From JBKECY01 sp047975025 (lineage in GTDB: Bacteria; Bacillota; Clostridia; Lachnospirales; Lachnospiraceae): 64,000 nucleotides of DNA. The notes below the pieces were generated by a model that saw only the letters and a program-made list of their open reading frames with translations, had not been told where the DNA came from and did not search any database. This document shows, piece by piece, positions 44,537-53,699 of this stretch; the first letter of the stretch is position 1, and each line of letters starts with the position of its first letter. The stretch is from NCBI GenBank assembly GCA_047975025.1, contig JBKECY010000015.1, positions 1 to 64,000 on the forward strand, written 5' to 3'. The position numbers and the translations under genes were made by a program.

Positions 44537-44645
44537 TTTCTTCCTCCTCCTTCCAGGTCAGCTCCAACATTACTCCAAACGGTAAGTGAAGTAACCATTC
44601 TTTAAACTCCTCCACAGTAAGTACAAGTGCCTTTTGTTTTTCCAT
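44529..44645 (-). CDS. Small protein upstream of the RadC-like gene, 38 residues
   Basis: ATG 44645 behind GGGAGGGCAGG opens MEKQKALVLTVEEFKEWLLH and ends with an acidic LTWKEEEENE. It is clearly protein-like and its stop overlaps the RadC-like start. I do not know its function; it may couple translation into the RadC gene. Confidence 0.6.
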   Translation of the reverse strand: MEKQKALVLTVEEFKEWLLHLPFGVMLELTWKEEEENE

Positions 44646-44723
44646 AAATTTACCTGCCCTCCCTTTCATGATACGAAATATCTTACTATATCACCTCTTT
44701 CTCTTACATCTGCGATTTTTATT

Positions 44724-47102
44724 TTATTCCTCTGTGTATTGCGCCTTCTTATTTTGTTGTTTTTCATGCAGATTCGTATTAAATAGCGCATAAAGCGGGT
44801 TTTGTTCTTTTTCCATACGGTTGTCAAAGGGGATGCAGGTATCGCCATACTTAATAAGTCCGGTACCGGATAAGGAATTATCCACGTACTGAAGCTGGCT
44901 TTTTGGGATTCCGGCTACTCTGGAAAGCTCCTGACTATCTACATTCGCTTGCTTTAAAAGTGCAATAAATTCACTGTTTCCAAGCATGGTCACTGCCGTA
45001 TAGTTTTGCAGCATGTCGACAATATTCTGTGTAATACCCGTACACAGTCCTCCCAGCTTTCGCACTTTCTTCCAAAGCGAATACAAAAATTTTGCACTGT
45101 ACTCCCGATCCAGAACCGTATGAAACTCATCAATATAAAGCCAGGTAGCCCTTCCGATTTTGGCGTTTTCCGCAATTCTGGCACTGATATTTTCAAGCAT
45201 AACCAAGGTGGAAATCGCGCCCAGCTCTTTTCCTAAATCTCTTGTGCCATAGACTAGAAAGCGGGACTGTACATTTACGTTGGTATGGTTATTGAAAATA
45301 TTTAAAGAGCCATTTACAAACAGCTCCAGGGACAAGGCAATATCCTGGGCCTCCGGTTCCGGCTGTTCCACCAAAAGATCATAAAACTCGGACATTGTTG
45401 GAATATGTTTTTCCTTACTCTTTGCAATGTCTAAATACAATTTGCGCACGCAGCGGTCAATAATGGATTTATGCCTGCTATTAAGCGCATCTCCATAGCA
45501 TTGCTCGCACAGTCCCAACATAAACTCTCCCTTATCCCGGATGTGCCCCTCTGAATCATTTAAATCCAGTGACCATACATCCATCTCCAGCGGATTGATA
45601 TAATTTTTTGTATAACTGGACAAGTTGATAATCGCCGCCTGATTTCCAAGTGCCTCCGCAATATCGAAATATTCAAGGGTAGGATCTACAACAATAATGT
45701 CATCCTCTGTATTCAAAAACACCTGGAGCATTTCTGCTTTGCTAAAATAGGATTTGCCTGATCCCGGTACCCCGAAAATCATCCCATTGCCATTGGCAAG
45801 ATTTTTACGGTCCCCCACACAGAGATTATGGGATACCTGATTAATTCCATAGCAGACTCCTTTTCTTTCGTTCAATTCCTGCACATTAAACGGAAGCAGT
45901 GCTGCAATGTCTCTCGTTAACATCGTCCGATAAGTAGATACCTGCCTGTTTCCAACCGGAAACACCGTATTCATAGCCTCCATCTGCTGATAATAATGTG
46001 TTTCGATTTGGCACATCTGGCCATTCCCAATATTTTTGATGGTTTCGGTTGTACTCTCCAGCTCTTCTTTTGTGTTTGCCATCAGGAGCATATTCAGACT
46101 CACGTAAAAAAGATTCTGATCATTTTCCCTGACATCATCCATAAGCCCCACAATCTTTTCCTTCTGCACTTTTTTAATGTACGAAATGTCCGAAGAGAAA
46201 TCATTATTCTTATTTCTTACCCGCTGCTGCTTCAAAATATCGGATTCCACACCCAAATATTTTTTTTGCAAAACCCGTGTTGCCAATTCTTTTGGAACAG
46301 GGATTACATCTGTCGTAATCATACTGTGCACTGGAAGATTGGCAATGTCATTTAAAAATGTGTCCGACAAAGAAGCTGGATACTTTTTGATGAATAAAGC
46401 ACGGCATTTTTTTCTCTCTGTTTCAAAATAGCCTGGATAAAACTTGATATATCCCGGAGCAATGCTGTTTTTGGGATCTCCCCCCTTTTTTAATGACTGC
46501 TTAAAGTCGAAATCAAATAACTCCTCATCTCCGATCCGATAAAAATTAAATAAAATACGCAGCCTTTCCTGTGCGTTTAATGGTTCAATGGACGAACCAA
46601 GTTCTCCAAAATTTTGCTTTAAGGTAGCTTCAAAGGTGGTAAACCAGGCTTTCGCCTGCTCATAATTTTTCCGTTCCACGCAGACCGTTAAATATTTTTC
46701 CTGTTCAATCCCCTGTTTCCCCTCTACAATACGCAGTTCCGTGATATTATTATAAGCATCACGCAGCCAATCATAACTGTCTTCCTTATGTTGAAACAGC
46801 ACGTTCTCACGGAAATCCTGCATATTTTTGTTTTTGTTATAAATGGTAATCTTAAAATACACATCTATTGCATTTACTGCTTTACAGTATTGCTTGAGCA
46901 TCTGTATCTGATCATCCGTGCTTGCCGTTACATAATTGATATCAGAAAACCGATAGGTCCTGGAATAACGTCCTCTTTCAACTTCAAAAATCCCATTTCC
47001 GGAGATTTTCTGGATTCCCATGATCTGCTGCACATACTTTGGTGCTTTTACTGTTTTATCCGCTTTTTTTAGCTGTTCAAATTTGTCTGTAAATATTGTC
47101 AC
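44724..47102 (-). CDS. virB4: VirB4-family conjugation ATPase
   Basis: The 792-residue protein is the type IV secretion motor that powers pilus/channel assembly at the membrane. Walker A (GVPGSGKSYFSK) is near residue 446 and Walker B (WLYIDEFHTVLD) near 657, with VDPTLEYF and the C-terminal IALLKQANVD segments of the family. It starts at GTG 47102 behind AGGAGGG. The N-terminal 400 residues are the usual less-conserved VirB4 region. It follows PrgI by 138 bases, the standard gene order in Tn1549-type and Tn916-related elements. Confidence 0.95.
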   Translation of the reverse strand: MTIFTDKFEQLKKADKTVKAPKYVQQIMGIQKISGNGIFEVERGRYSRTYRFSDINYVTASTDDQIQMLKQYCKAVNAIDVYFKITIYNKNKNMQDFRENVLFQHKEDSYDWLRDAYNNITELRIVEGKQGIEQEKYLTVCVERKNYEQAKAWFTTFEATLKQNFGELGSSIEPLNAQERLRILFNFYRIGDEELFDFDFKQSLKKGGDPKNSIAPGYIKFYPGYFETERKKCRALFIKKYPASLSDTFLNDIANLPVHSMITTDVIPVPKELATRVLQKKYLGVESDILKQQRVRNKNNDFSSDISYIKKVQKEKIVGLMDDVRENDQNLFYVSLNMLLMANTKEELESTTETIKNIGNGQMCQIETHYYQQMEAMNTVFPVGNRQVSTYRTMLTRDIAALLPFNVQELNERKGVCYGINQVSHNLCVGDRKNLANGNGMIFGVPGSGKSYFSKAEMLQVFLNTEDDIIVVDPTLEYFDIAEALGNQAAIINLSSYTKNYINPLEMDVWSLDLNDSEGHIRDKGEFMLGLCEQCYGDALNSRHKSIIDRCVRKLYLDIAKSKEKHIPTMSEFYDLLVEQPEPEAQDIALSLELFVNGSLNIFNNHTNVNVQSRFLVYGTRDLGKELGAISTLVMLENISARIAENAKIGRATWLYIDEFHTVLDREYSAKFLYSLWKKVRKLGGLCTGITQNIVDMLQNYTAVTMLGNSEFIALLKQANVDSQELSRVAGIPKSQLQYVDNSLSGTGLIKYGDTCIPFDNRMEKEQNPLYALFNTNLHEKQQNKKAQYTEE

Positions 47103-47240
47103 CGTTATACCCTCCTATTTGGCAGGTGGCGCAGCCGAAAAACGTTTAGCCACCGCCATCTGCCATTCTTAATTGCCTGTTTCTTATTTTCTTCTAAACC
47201 AAACCAAGAAGATTGGCCGTCTCCTGCTATATTGCAATGG

Positions 47241-47741
47241 TTATCTGGAATACTTATACCAGACAGCCGCCACACCGCCGGCCACAATAAACCCAAGTAT
47301 GATCAACACCATGCGTATTGCTTTTTTCTTAACCACAGTCACGTCCCCTTCCTTTTTCTCTTTTTTCAGTTCCCTTTTCTTTTCCTGTTCCGCTTTCTGC
47401 GTCTCTTTTGCAATCTCCATAGAAACCTCCTGAAGTTCCTCTATTGACTCTGTTGAACCATACACCAACGGACGGTTACAGAAAGAAAAATGGACCATCT
47501 TTGAGGCAAATTGCCAAAAAGTCAGCCCATGATAATTATAAAAACCGGTAAGCGCCAACGGCACTACAAATGGTGTTGCCACATAACAGCTTATAGTAAT
47601 TCCGATTTTGGTATATAATAGAAGCACAACCGCTGTACCCGCTCCCAATGCCAATATTGAAAATATTAACTGTTTTGCTGTAAGTCCCAGCACCACGGAT
47701 TCCTTATAATATTTTAAATCTTCGCTTAGTTCAATTTCCAA
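47241..47741 (-). CDS. prgI: PrgI-family conjugation membrane protein
   Basis: The 166-residue protein starts MEIELSEDLKYYKESVVLGL, with two membrane helices (LIFSILALGAGTAVVLLLY and CYVATPFVVPLALTGFY), the conserved FYNYHGLTFWQFA, a basic middle and a third helix near the end. PrgI/TcpE-like proteins are part of the inner channel next to VirB4. It starts at TTG behind AGGAGGTG. Confidence 0.9.
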   Translation of the reverse strand: MEIELSEDLKYYKESVVLGLTAKQLIFSILALGAGTAVVLLLYTKIGITISCYVATPFVVPLALTGFYNYHGLTFWQFASKMVHFSFCNRPLVYGSTESIEELQEVSMEIAKETQKAEQEKKRELKKEKKEGDVTVVKKKAIRMVLIILGFIVAGGVAAVWYKYSR

Positions 47742-47777
47742 ATTTACACCTCCTGTTTTATTACTAATTTTCTTTTA

Positions 47778-48206
47778 TCATCTGCGTTTTTCTTTTGTAC
47801 TTTTGGGAATCGAAACATCCATTTGCTCCATTCCCCATGAGCGTTTATACTCTGCAATTCCCTTTTTATCAAATTCTCCAAGGCGGTCTAAATCAAATGC
47901 GACCATTGCATATTCCCCCATACCTGAATGTCCCTTCTTTGGCAGTATTTTACCCAGCCTATATTGTTCGATAAAAGCCAATTTATCTTTACTGGAAGAT
48001 CCGTCTATGAACGCAACATTCGGTTCTAAAGAATAGCCTGGCAAATTTATGGTTAAATCACAAAACAATTCCCCTATTTCATCATTATCTTTTTGATAAA
48101 GTGCAATATATAATCCACCCGTATAAAAATAGCTGCCTGTTTGTATGACCAGTTTTTCTCTGCCAAGCTCCCACTCATAATTAACTGTTTTCATATCCTC
48201 CTTCAT
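47778..48206 (-). CDS. DUF4313-like protein
   Basis: A 142-residue protein with segments YEWELGREKLVIQTGSYFYTGG, GLYIALYQKD and MGEYAMVAFDLDRLGEF, matching the DUF4313 proteins found in conjugative elements. The fold is probably alpha/beta and the function is not known. It is preceded by AAAGGT and followed 37 bases later by the PrgI gene. Confidence 0.75.
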   Translation of the reverse strand: MKEDMKTVNYEWELGREKLVIQTGSYFYTGGLYIALYQKDNDEIGELFCDLTINLPGYSLEPNVAFIDGSSSKDKLAFIEQYRLGKILPKKGHSGMGEYAMVAFDLDRLGEFDKKGIAEYKRSWGMEQMDVSIPKSTKEKRR

Positions 48207-48226
48207 GCTCTGACCTTTCTTTCACA

Positions 48227-49204
48227 TTATTTAAGTTGATTTTTTTCCTGTACCGCTTTCATACGTACCTTCCCCTCTGCAAAATATTCTTCGCTTATCT
48301 CAATGCAAATAGAATTGCGGCCACTCTCCATTGCCGCTTCCCCCAAGGCAAAGGACCCGGAAAACTGATCCAGCACCCATTCCTTTTTTTCCGTTACAAA
48401 TTCTATTAGCTGCCGCAATAATTCAACTGGTTTTTCAGCCTGATGTATCCGGTTATGCTTTGCTAAAGGTGCTACATCGAAAACAGTTGGAAGCATCCCT
48501 TTTGCACCAGACATAACATGGGAGATTCCCGGTTCTTCTTTATTTTTCTTTGCATCCGGTCTAAGGCTTCTGGCCTTTCCCTTGGAAAAGAAGACAATCT
48601 CTTCCGTATTTTTTGATTTCCGTCCGGTATTGGCAACAAAGTCACCTTTTTTCCAGGCAACTTTTGCATAATACTCTAACCCGGATTCTTTTGCCATCTC
48701 TTTAATCTGATATAGATATTGATAGTTCTCTCCGTTTTCCTCCGGTAAAAATTCCACGAGAAAATGTCCTTTTTTAAGTACCCGGTACTTTTCATCCATA
48801 TCTATTTGCATATACTGAAAACAGTCATAGTCCGCAAAGTCACGGTTTCCACCTTTTAGACTGGATTTTAGGTTGTAAGGATGATCTGTAATGATTGCGT
48901 CTACACTGTTATCCATAAGAAAACTAAGGTCTCTGCCATCCCCCTGAATTAGCATACAGGTTACCTGCTCCTGATCCTCATTCTGTCTTGTAACCGTATA
49001 TACGCCTTTTTTTAGACGCCGGAACATCCCCTTGTCAATCCCCTCATAGATCCGTGCCCGGATGCTCGGTTCTTTAACCTCTTTTTCTTGTTTTATACAC
49101 TCCCTGGCTTCAGATAGGGTAAAACAATCCGCGTCCCTGAAGTAATCAAGCAAAGTCAGTTGTATTCCTTTTTGATCTGTCTGCGTATTCTTCCCCTCTT
49201 TCAA
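48227..49204 (-). CDS. Beta-class DNA N4/N6 methyltransferase-like protein, possible ACG start
   Basis: Residues 1-75 form a winged helix; then the catalytic motif appears as ITDHPYNLKS, where the usual DPPY has His in place of the first Pro, and the SAM-binding motif comes late as VLDQFSGSFALGEAAMESG, which is the beta-class order. The QAEKPVELLRQLIEFVT segment is standard. The altered DxPY could affect catalysis. TTG 49204 opens the frame but GAGGGG lies six bases before ACG 49186 (T QTDQKGIQLTLLDYF), so the translated start is probably ACG. The enzyme could protect the element from host restriction. Confidence 0.8.
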   Translation of the reverse strand: MKEGKNTQTDQKGIQLTLLDYFRDADCFTLSEARECIKQEKEVKEPSIRARIYEGIDKGMFRRLKKGVYTVTRQNEDQEQVTCMLIQGDGRDLSFLMDNSVDAIITDHPYNLKSSLKGGNRDFADYDCFQYMQIDMDEKYRVLKKGHFLVEFLPEENGENYQYLYQIKEMAKESGLEYYAKVAWKKGDFVANTGRKSKNTEEIVFFSKGKARSLRPDAKKNKEEPGISHVMSGAKGMLPTVFDVAPLAKHNRIHQAEKPVELLRQLIEFVTEKKEWVLDQFSGSFALGEAAMESGRNSICIEISEEYFAEGKVRMKAVQEKNQLK

Positions 49205-49221
49205 ATACTGTCACCGCCTGT

Positions 49222-50058
49222 CTACAGTCCCAATGCACGGGAAGTCAGATTTTGTGCCCCCTTCACCGTTCCTACCGTCAAAGCAACCGTAAATGTCATT
49301 TCTCCAAGGTAGATAAGCGTTTTTGCCCAATCTTCATAGGAGCCGGTAAACGTTGGCAAACCTGACGAAATAAATTTATTACACAATAGAATTGCCAGGG
49401 CCATAGTCACCGCTTCAAACACCACACTGATGAAATATTTCATATATGCCACAAAGGTATTACTAAGCCCCCGGTTTCCTGCAAGCGTACTGCTTGCCAA
49501 GGCACCAAATGGCACAATCACCATAATTTTAAGGAAACGGAAATACACATTGTACAGCAGGAAAAATCCACAAATAATAACAATTAAAGACAAAAATACA
49601 GCAAGTATCAAAAATACGATACTCGTTCCAAACCCCAAATCTTTGATGATATCAGCCTGCGCCGGATCTATGGTAAGTTCCACATTTTGGTTTTGCCCCA
49701 AAAGACTGACCAGATTCCCGCAAGAAGTAAACAATGCTTTCATAATTGTGACGTTAAAAGCCACCATCCATTGTGCAATCGCCACCCGTATAAACATGCG
49801 AAGAATCACCTCGAATCGCATTTCTTCCCGGATATCCACACTCTCACTGCAAAAGCCGATAACAAAAAGCAACACAACCAAGGCAGAACCAATTCCCACA
49901 AAAAGCGGTTCGATGCTCTCAACAAGGCTCCATGGTCCTCCTCCTTTAAATCCGGTTGGAGACTGCCCTAAGAGTTCAAACACCAAATTGACCTGGTTAT
50001 TCCAAAATCCAAACACAATCTCAAGCAGTGCCAGGATTGCTTCTCCAAGTTTAAACAT
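49222..50058 (-). CDS. VirB6/TrbL-like channel protein
   Basis: A 278-residue polytopic membrane protein with about six helices, including VFLILAVFLSLIVIICGFFL and MALAILLCNKF. The C-terminal FTVALTVGTVKGAQNLTSRA region is typical of the CD0411-type transfer proteins of Firmicute elements. It forms part of the membrane channel. ATG 50058 follows AAGAGGTGAAGAG. It is between the VirB2-like gene and the methyltransferase gene. Confidence 0.85.
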   Translation of the reverse strand: MFKLGEAILALLEIVFGFWNNQVNLVFELLGQSPTGFKGGGPWSLVESIEPLFVGIGSALVVLLFVIGFCSESVDIREEMRFEVILRMFIRVAIAQWMVAFNVTIMKALFTSCGNLVSLLGQNQNVELTIDPAQADIIKDLGFGTSIVFLILAVFLSLIVIICGFFLLYNVYFRFLKIMVIVPFGALASSTLAGNRGLSNTFVAYMKYFISVVFEAVTMALAILLCNKFISSGLPTFTGSYEDWAKTLIYLGEMTFTVALTVGTVKGAQNLTSRALGL

Positions 50059-50110
50059 TTCTCTTCACCTCTTTTCAGTTCCTCAAATACAATAGTTATT
50101 TTATATTCAT

Positions 50111-50449
50111 TTACGCAATGCCGAGGAACGCCAGGACAGATGAAATCCCGGCCATAATAAGTCCCGCTACGATTCCTTTAATGGCACTATTCATGGAGGA
50201 ACTGTCTTGCTGCTGATACGCTTGCGCAAATTCCATCACATTTTTCGCCAGGATGATAACACCAACTGCACCGATGATTGCAATAACCAGTGTTTTTAAA
50301 TTGGAAAGCGGCTGCGTAACCGAATCTACCCCGGCCGCCATTACACTGCTGGAAAATAAAAGTGTTGCCATGACTGTCCCGGCAGCCACCAGCTTCATTC
50401 GTTTTCCCAATGGCATTCTTTTTCTTGCATCCTTATTTCTTTTATACAT
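50111..50449 (-). CDS. Maff2/VirB2-like pilin protein
   Basis: The 112-residue protein has a basic N-terminus, a signal-like helix (LVAAGTVMATLLFSSSVMAAG) with AxA-type cleavage site, then two helices (LVIAIIGAVGVIILAKNV and GIVAGLIMAGISSVLAFLG), as in Maff2 proteins and VirB2 pilins. It likely forms the transfer pilus or channel lining. AAAGGAGAG precedes the ATG. It begins 104 bases after the coupling-protein stop. Confidence 0.85.
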   Translation of the reverse strand: MYKRNKDARKRMPLGKRMKLVAAGTVMATLLFSSSVMAAGVDSVTQPLSNLKTLVIAIIGAVGVIILAKNVMEFAQAYQQQDSSSMNSAIKGIVAGLIMAGISSVLAFLGIA

Positions 50450-50487
50450 TCTTCTCTCCTTTTTCTACTATCAGAATGCGCTGCGCA

Positions 50488-50556
50488 ATAAGGCAGATTT
50501 TAAAAACCCGTCCTATTGCGTAATGCATAATTGCAGGTTTCTAAAATCCGCCTTAT
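50488..50556. repeat. Inverted repeat between the pilin and coupling-protein genes
   Basis: Left arm 50488-50508 (ATAAGGCAGATTTTAAAAACC) and right arm 50536-50556 match at 19 of 21 positions when inverted; the right arm covers the stop of the coupling-protein gene. A competing pair, CGCAATAAGG near 50484 with CCTATTGCG at 50512-50520, shares bases with the left arm. On the minus strand it follows the virD4 gene and precedes the pilin gene, so it may be an attenuator or mRNA processing site. I shorten no bases here beyond 20 by intent. Confidence 0.45.
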
Positions 50557-51988
50557 GAATTGGCTGTTTCTTTCGTATTTTCTAATATGTCAATGCGAAG
50601 ATTCCTCATGGTATCTGCAGAATTTTGAATATCTGCAAGCTTTAATATACTGCCATAGGCTACCCCGCTTTCTACCGCAGCATAAATTTCTGCCAGCTGC
50701 TTTTCTGTGTAAGGAAGGCTTACAAGCATTTCAGATAGCTTTTCCTCTTCCGTGGAAACCGGTCTTGCTGTTCCCGGTTCTTTTACTGGTTTTTCAACCA
50801 CCTCCTTTACTGACCGCTTTACTGTTTTTTGATTTTCATCCAGTTCCTCATCAGAGAATATTTTTTCCGGAATCGGCTGATAGGAAAAAACCTCCTCCAT
50901 ACTTAGTTCTATAATTTCCACCGCTTCTCCGCTCTTTTGTTTTTCCTCATAATACTGCAGGGATTTTTCACTAAGAAATTTAAGTTTATTTTCTTTCGCT
51001 GCTTCGGTTATATCATGGAGATATGCCACGCCTCCACCATCTTCCGTTTCGCAAAAAAGTGGGTGTTTAAAGGTGTTATACTTACGGTCTATAATCGGAT
51101 CACATCCACGGATTAGTACAATACACAGGTTGTTATCCAATTTTCTTGTTTCATCCGGAGTAAGCAATTCACGGCCCAGCACATCATAGTTTCTGGAACT
51201 ACTGCCGCTTTTCCCTCTTGTTTCTCCGCTGCTTTTTTTATCTATCGTGCCTTTTCCAAGACTTTCACTCAAATATTTATGTGTAGATTGTTCGTTTCCG
51301 CCAAGATAAATCAGCGTGTCACAATTCCCAGGTATTGTTTCCCATGTTTTTTCAAACAGCTCCTTAATTTGCGATAAATTTTGGATAATAATTATGTTTG
51401 AAATCGAACGTGAGCGGCATGTACTTAACCGGGAGCAATAGCCATTCGGCAGAGGCACACTGTAAAATTCTTCTAATAAGAACGTAACATGAATGGGTAA
51501 ACTTCCACGAAAAACAAAATCTGCCTGAAAATATAATTCCTGATAGATTTGTGAATACAGCATTGCAACCAAAAACGCATAGCTTCCATCGCTATCCGGA
51601 ATTACGCAAAAAAGTGCTGTTTTTTTCGTTGCATCTCCATCTATGCCTGCCCCTATTTCTGCAATGTCAAGCTCATCTTTATCCAGAATACGCAAAATCT
51701 CTTCATTTTCCAGTAACCCCAACCGGGCATTTGCGCTTATGATAATACTCCGCACGGTATCACCTGCCCCTCGAACCACTTTATTGTATTGAACTAGCGC
51801 CGGATGATTACTGCCCTTTTTTCGTTCCAGCCGCCGGAATCTCCGGTCAAGTTCAGAGGGAGAACCGTCTGTATGCACTTCTGCCTCATTCAGCAGTTTT
51901 AATACCATGCGGAAATTTTGCTGCTCAGGTGTACATTCCATCCACACATACAGAAAAAGTGCTTGTAAATACAATGATTCCGCTTTTT
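50553..51988 (-). CDS. virD4: VirD4/PcfC coupling protein, exon 2
   Basis: The 3' exon of the coupling-protein gene. It begins with two bases that complete the split codon (E) and reads KAESLYLQALFLYVWMEC, the continuation of NDPFW in exon 1. It contains the altered Walker B VTFLLEEFYSVP (Glu where the family usually has Asp) and QNLSQIKELF, and ends with a long charged tail (DELDENQKTVKRSVKEVVEKP) that may bind the relaxosome. Confidence 0.9.
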
Positions 51989-52981
51989 ATGGGTGCCACC
52001 CCCACAGTTGCCTGCAGGGTAGACACTTTTAACGATAGGTAACTCTTTGATATCATCTCCAAGTTTTCCCCCGTCCCAAACCGTGCGTGACAGTTTCCCA
52101 TCACACGGCTTTCCATCCATATGCTTCTCTTTCTAATTAGTACACAATTCTCAACAAATGACAGTTGTTGCTATCTGTTCTTGATTTCTGAATCCTCGTA
52201 ACCGCTTCAGCCTTTCTACTGTTTTACTGTCCCGTTTCAGCTTTTTCGCCTCTGTTAGTCATACTCGGACCTTTGTTGATTGTGTAATTCTTGTACTAAA
52301 GTTGCATACGGACTAACGGCTATCCCTCCACCGTGTTATCTACGGTTTCAACAGTGCTGTGCCGTCGCTCTCAGCCGGATAAAGTCAAGTTCCCTCAAAT
52401 TCCTTTCTTCAATTAGATTTGTTTCCTTGACAACACACCCCTGCAACGGGTTATCATGTGTCCCGACCTTTCCGCGTTCCGATATTCCTATCTGTTCATA
52501 TGCTTTTAGGTGCTCCCTATGAGCCTGTATGCTTGGATGTACCTGTAATACATCATGGTATTTCATCTCTGGGAAACTTACTCTACCACACATACGCTAC
52601 TTGACGTAGCATCGGGCTTTTCTCCCGATTCCCTTTATAGACTCGTACATTCAGTTGTTCGTCATCCATGCGTCCAGCATGGAATCCTCACCATGAGCAT
52701 TTTATAGACTCCCGGCCTATCACCCACAGCCACCTCTGGCTTGGTTTGCCGCAACGTGCGAAATCATCACAGCGGGTGCATACAGCCGACTTTACCGGGC
52801 GTTATACCACTGGAAAGATTGCACTTCCAGACGCATACCGGAGTATCAGGGCAGGCGTTTCCGGGCGTTACCTCTTCATTCCACCTGTCGGAATATCAGT
52901 TCTCTAAGAACTGATTCAATTTTATATATCAAATCATGTACGTTCTTATGCCGCAGCTTTTCACTACGGAACGTGTCGCAC
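51989..52981 (-). mobile_element. ORF-less group II intron in the coupling-protein gene
   Basis: A 993-bp insert with 5' end GTGCGACAC at 52981 and 3' end CACCCAT at 51989. Domain V is clear near the 3' end: AAAGCCGTGTGATGGGAAAC, then TGTCACGCACGGTT. Removing it joins TGG-G to AA-AAA-GCG (W-E-K-A) and restores a 717-residue coupling protein. It encodes no reverse transcriptase, so it depends on a maturase supplied elsewhere, perhaps by the intron at 28571. Whether it still splices is unknown; the frame being intact suggests that it must. Confidence 0.9.
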
Positions 52982-53699
52982 CCCAAAATGGATCATTACT
53001 GCTTGCATTTTTAGGTGTGGTATTTTGTATGAGATTTGTTACTAGTTTTACAATATCTGTAGGAGTACGGATATACCGAAACGGATTATATCCATTTGAT
53101 TGATCCATCTCCACCAAATTTAAGACTCTTATCCGGTATCCATGTCTTTTTAATACCCCGCCGCAGCACCTTACCACTTCCCCTTTCGGATCGGTTACGA
53201 TATAGGAGGAGGTCATTTGAAGCAGATTAGGCTTTGTCATAAATAAGGTCTTGCCGGCCCCACTTCCTCCTATTACCAGATAATTTAAGTTTAATCTGGT
53301 CTTTCTGGAATCCATCGACATTCGCAGATTCTGTGATAGAATCCGATTGTTCTTTTCTTCTTTATCTCCGATTTCTCTGGAAATTTTAACTGGATTCGCA
53401 AATGTTGCCGTGCCAAATTCCTGACCCGGCATATATTTTTTCTGACTTGTGACATACATTAAAAGTGCGATTCCATACACAAACAATCCTATGAGAATTG
53501 CTTTGGGCGATGTCTTATTCCAATAATTTGCAAATGGAGCGCCTGCAACTACATTCAGACGCTCCATCATATCATTAATATCCCTTCCCGGACTGTAACA
53601 GGCATTGAAAAGATACGATACATACGCAGCAAAAATCCCGCCAATAACATACATCCAGACCGGTTGCTTTTTCCTTCCTCCTAGTGTATTTCCTGTCAT
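52982..53699 (-). CDS. virD4: VirD4/PcfC coupling protein, exon 1
   Basis: The 5' exon has two membrane helices (residues 14-31 and 67-83), Walker A GGSGAGKT at 144-151, and the conserved YIVTDPKGEVVR, ending at NDPFWG where the intron begins. VirD4-type ATPases recruit the relaxase-DNA complex to the channel. AAGGAAGG precedes the ATG, which overlaps the upstream PcfB-like gene by 4 bases. Confidence 0.92.

Noticed and set aside
47105..47240. Frame between PrgI and VirB4 genes.
   Set aside because: It is mostly antisense or read-through of neighbouring codons, with no start signal; GGTGGC/GCCACC forms a small hairpin there at most.
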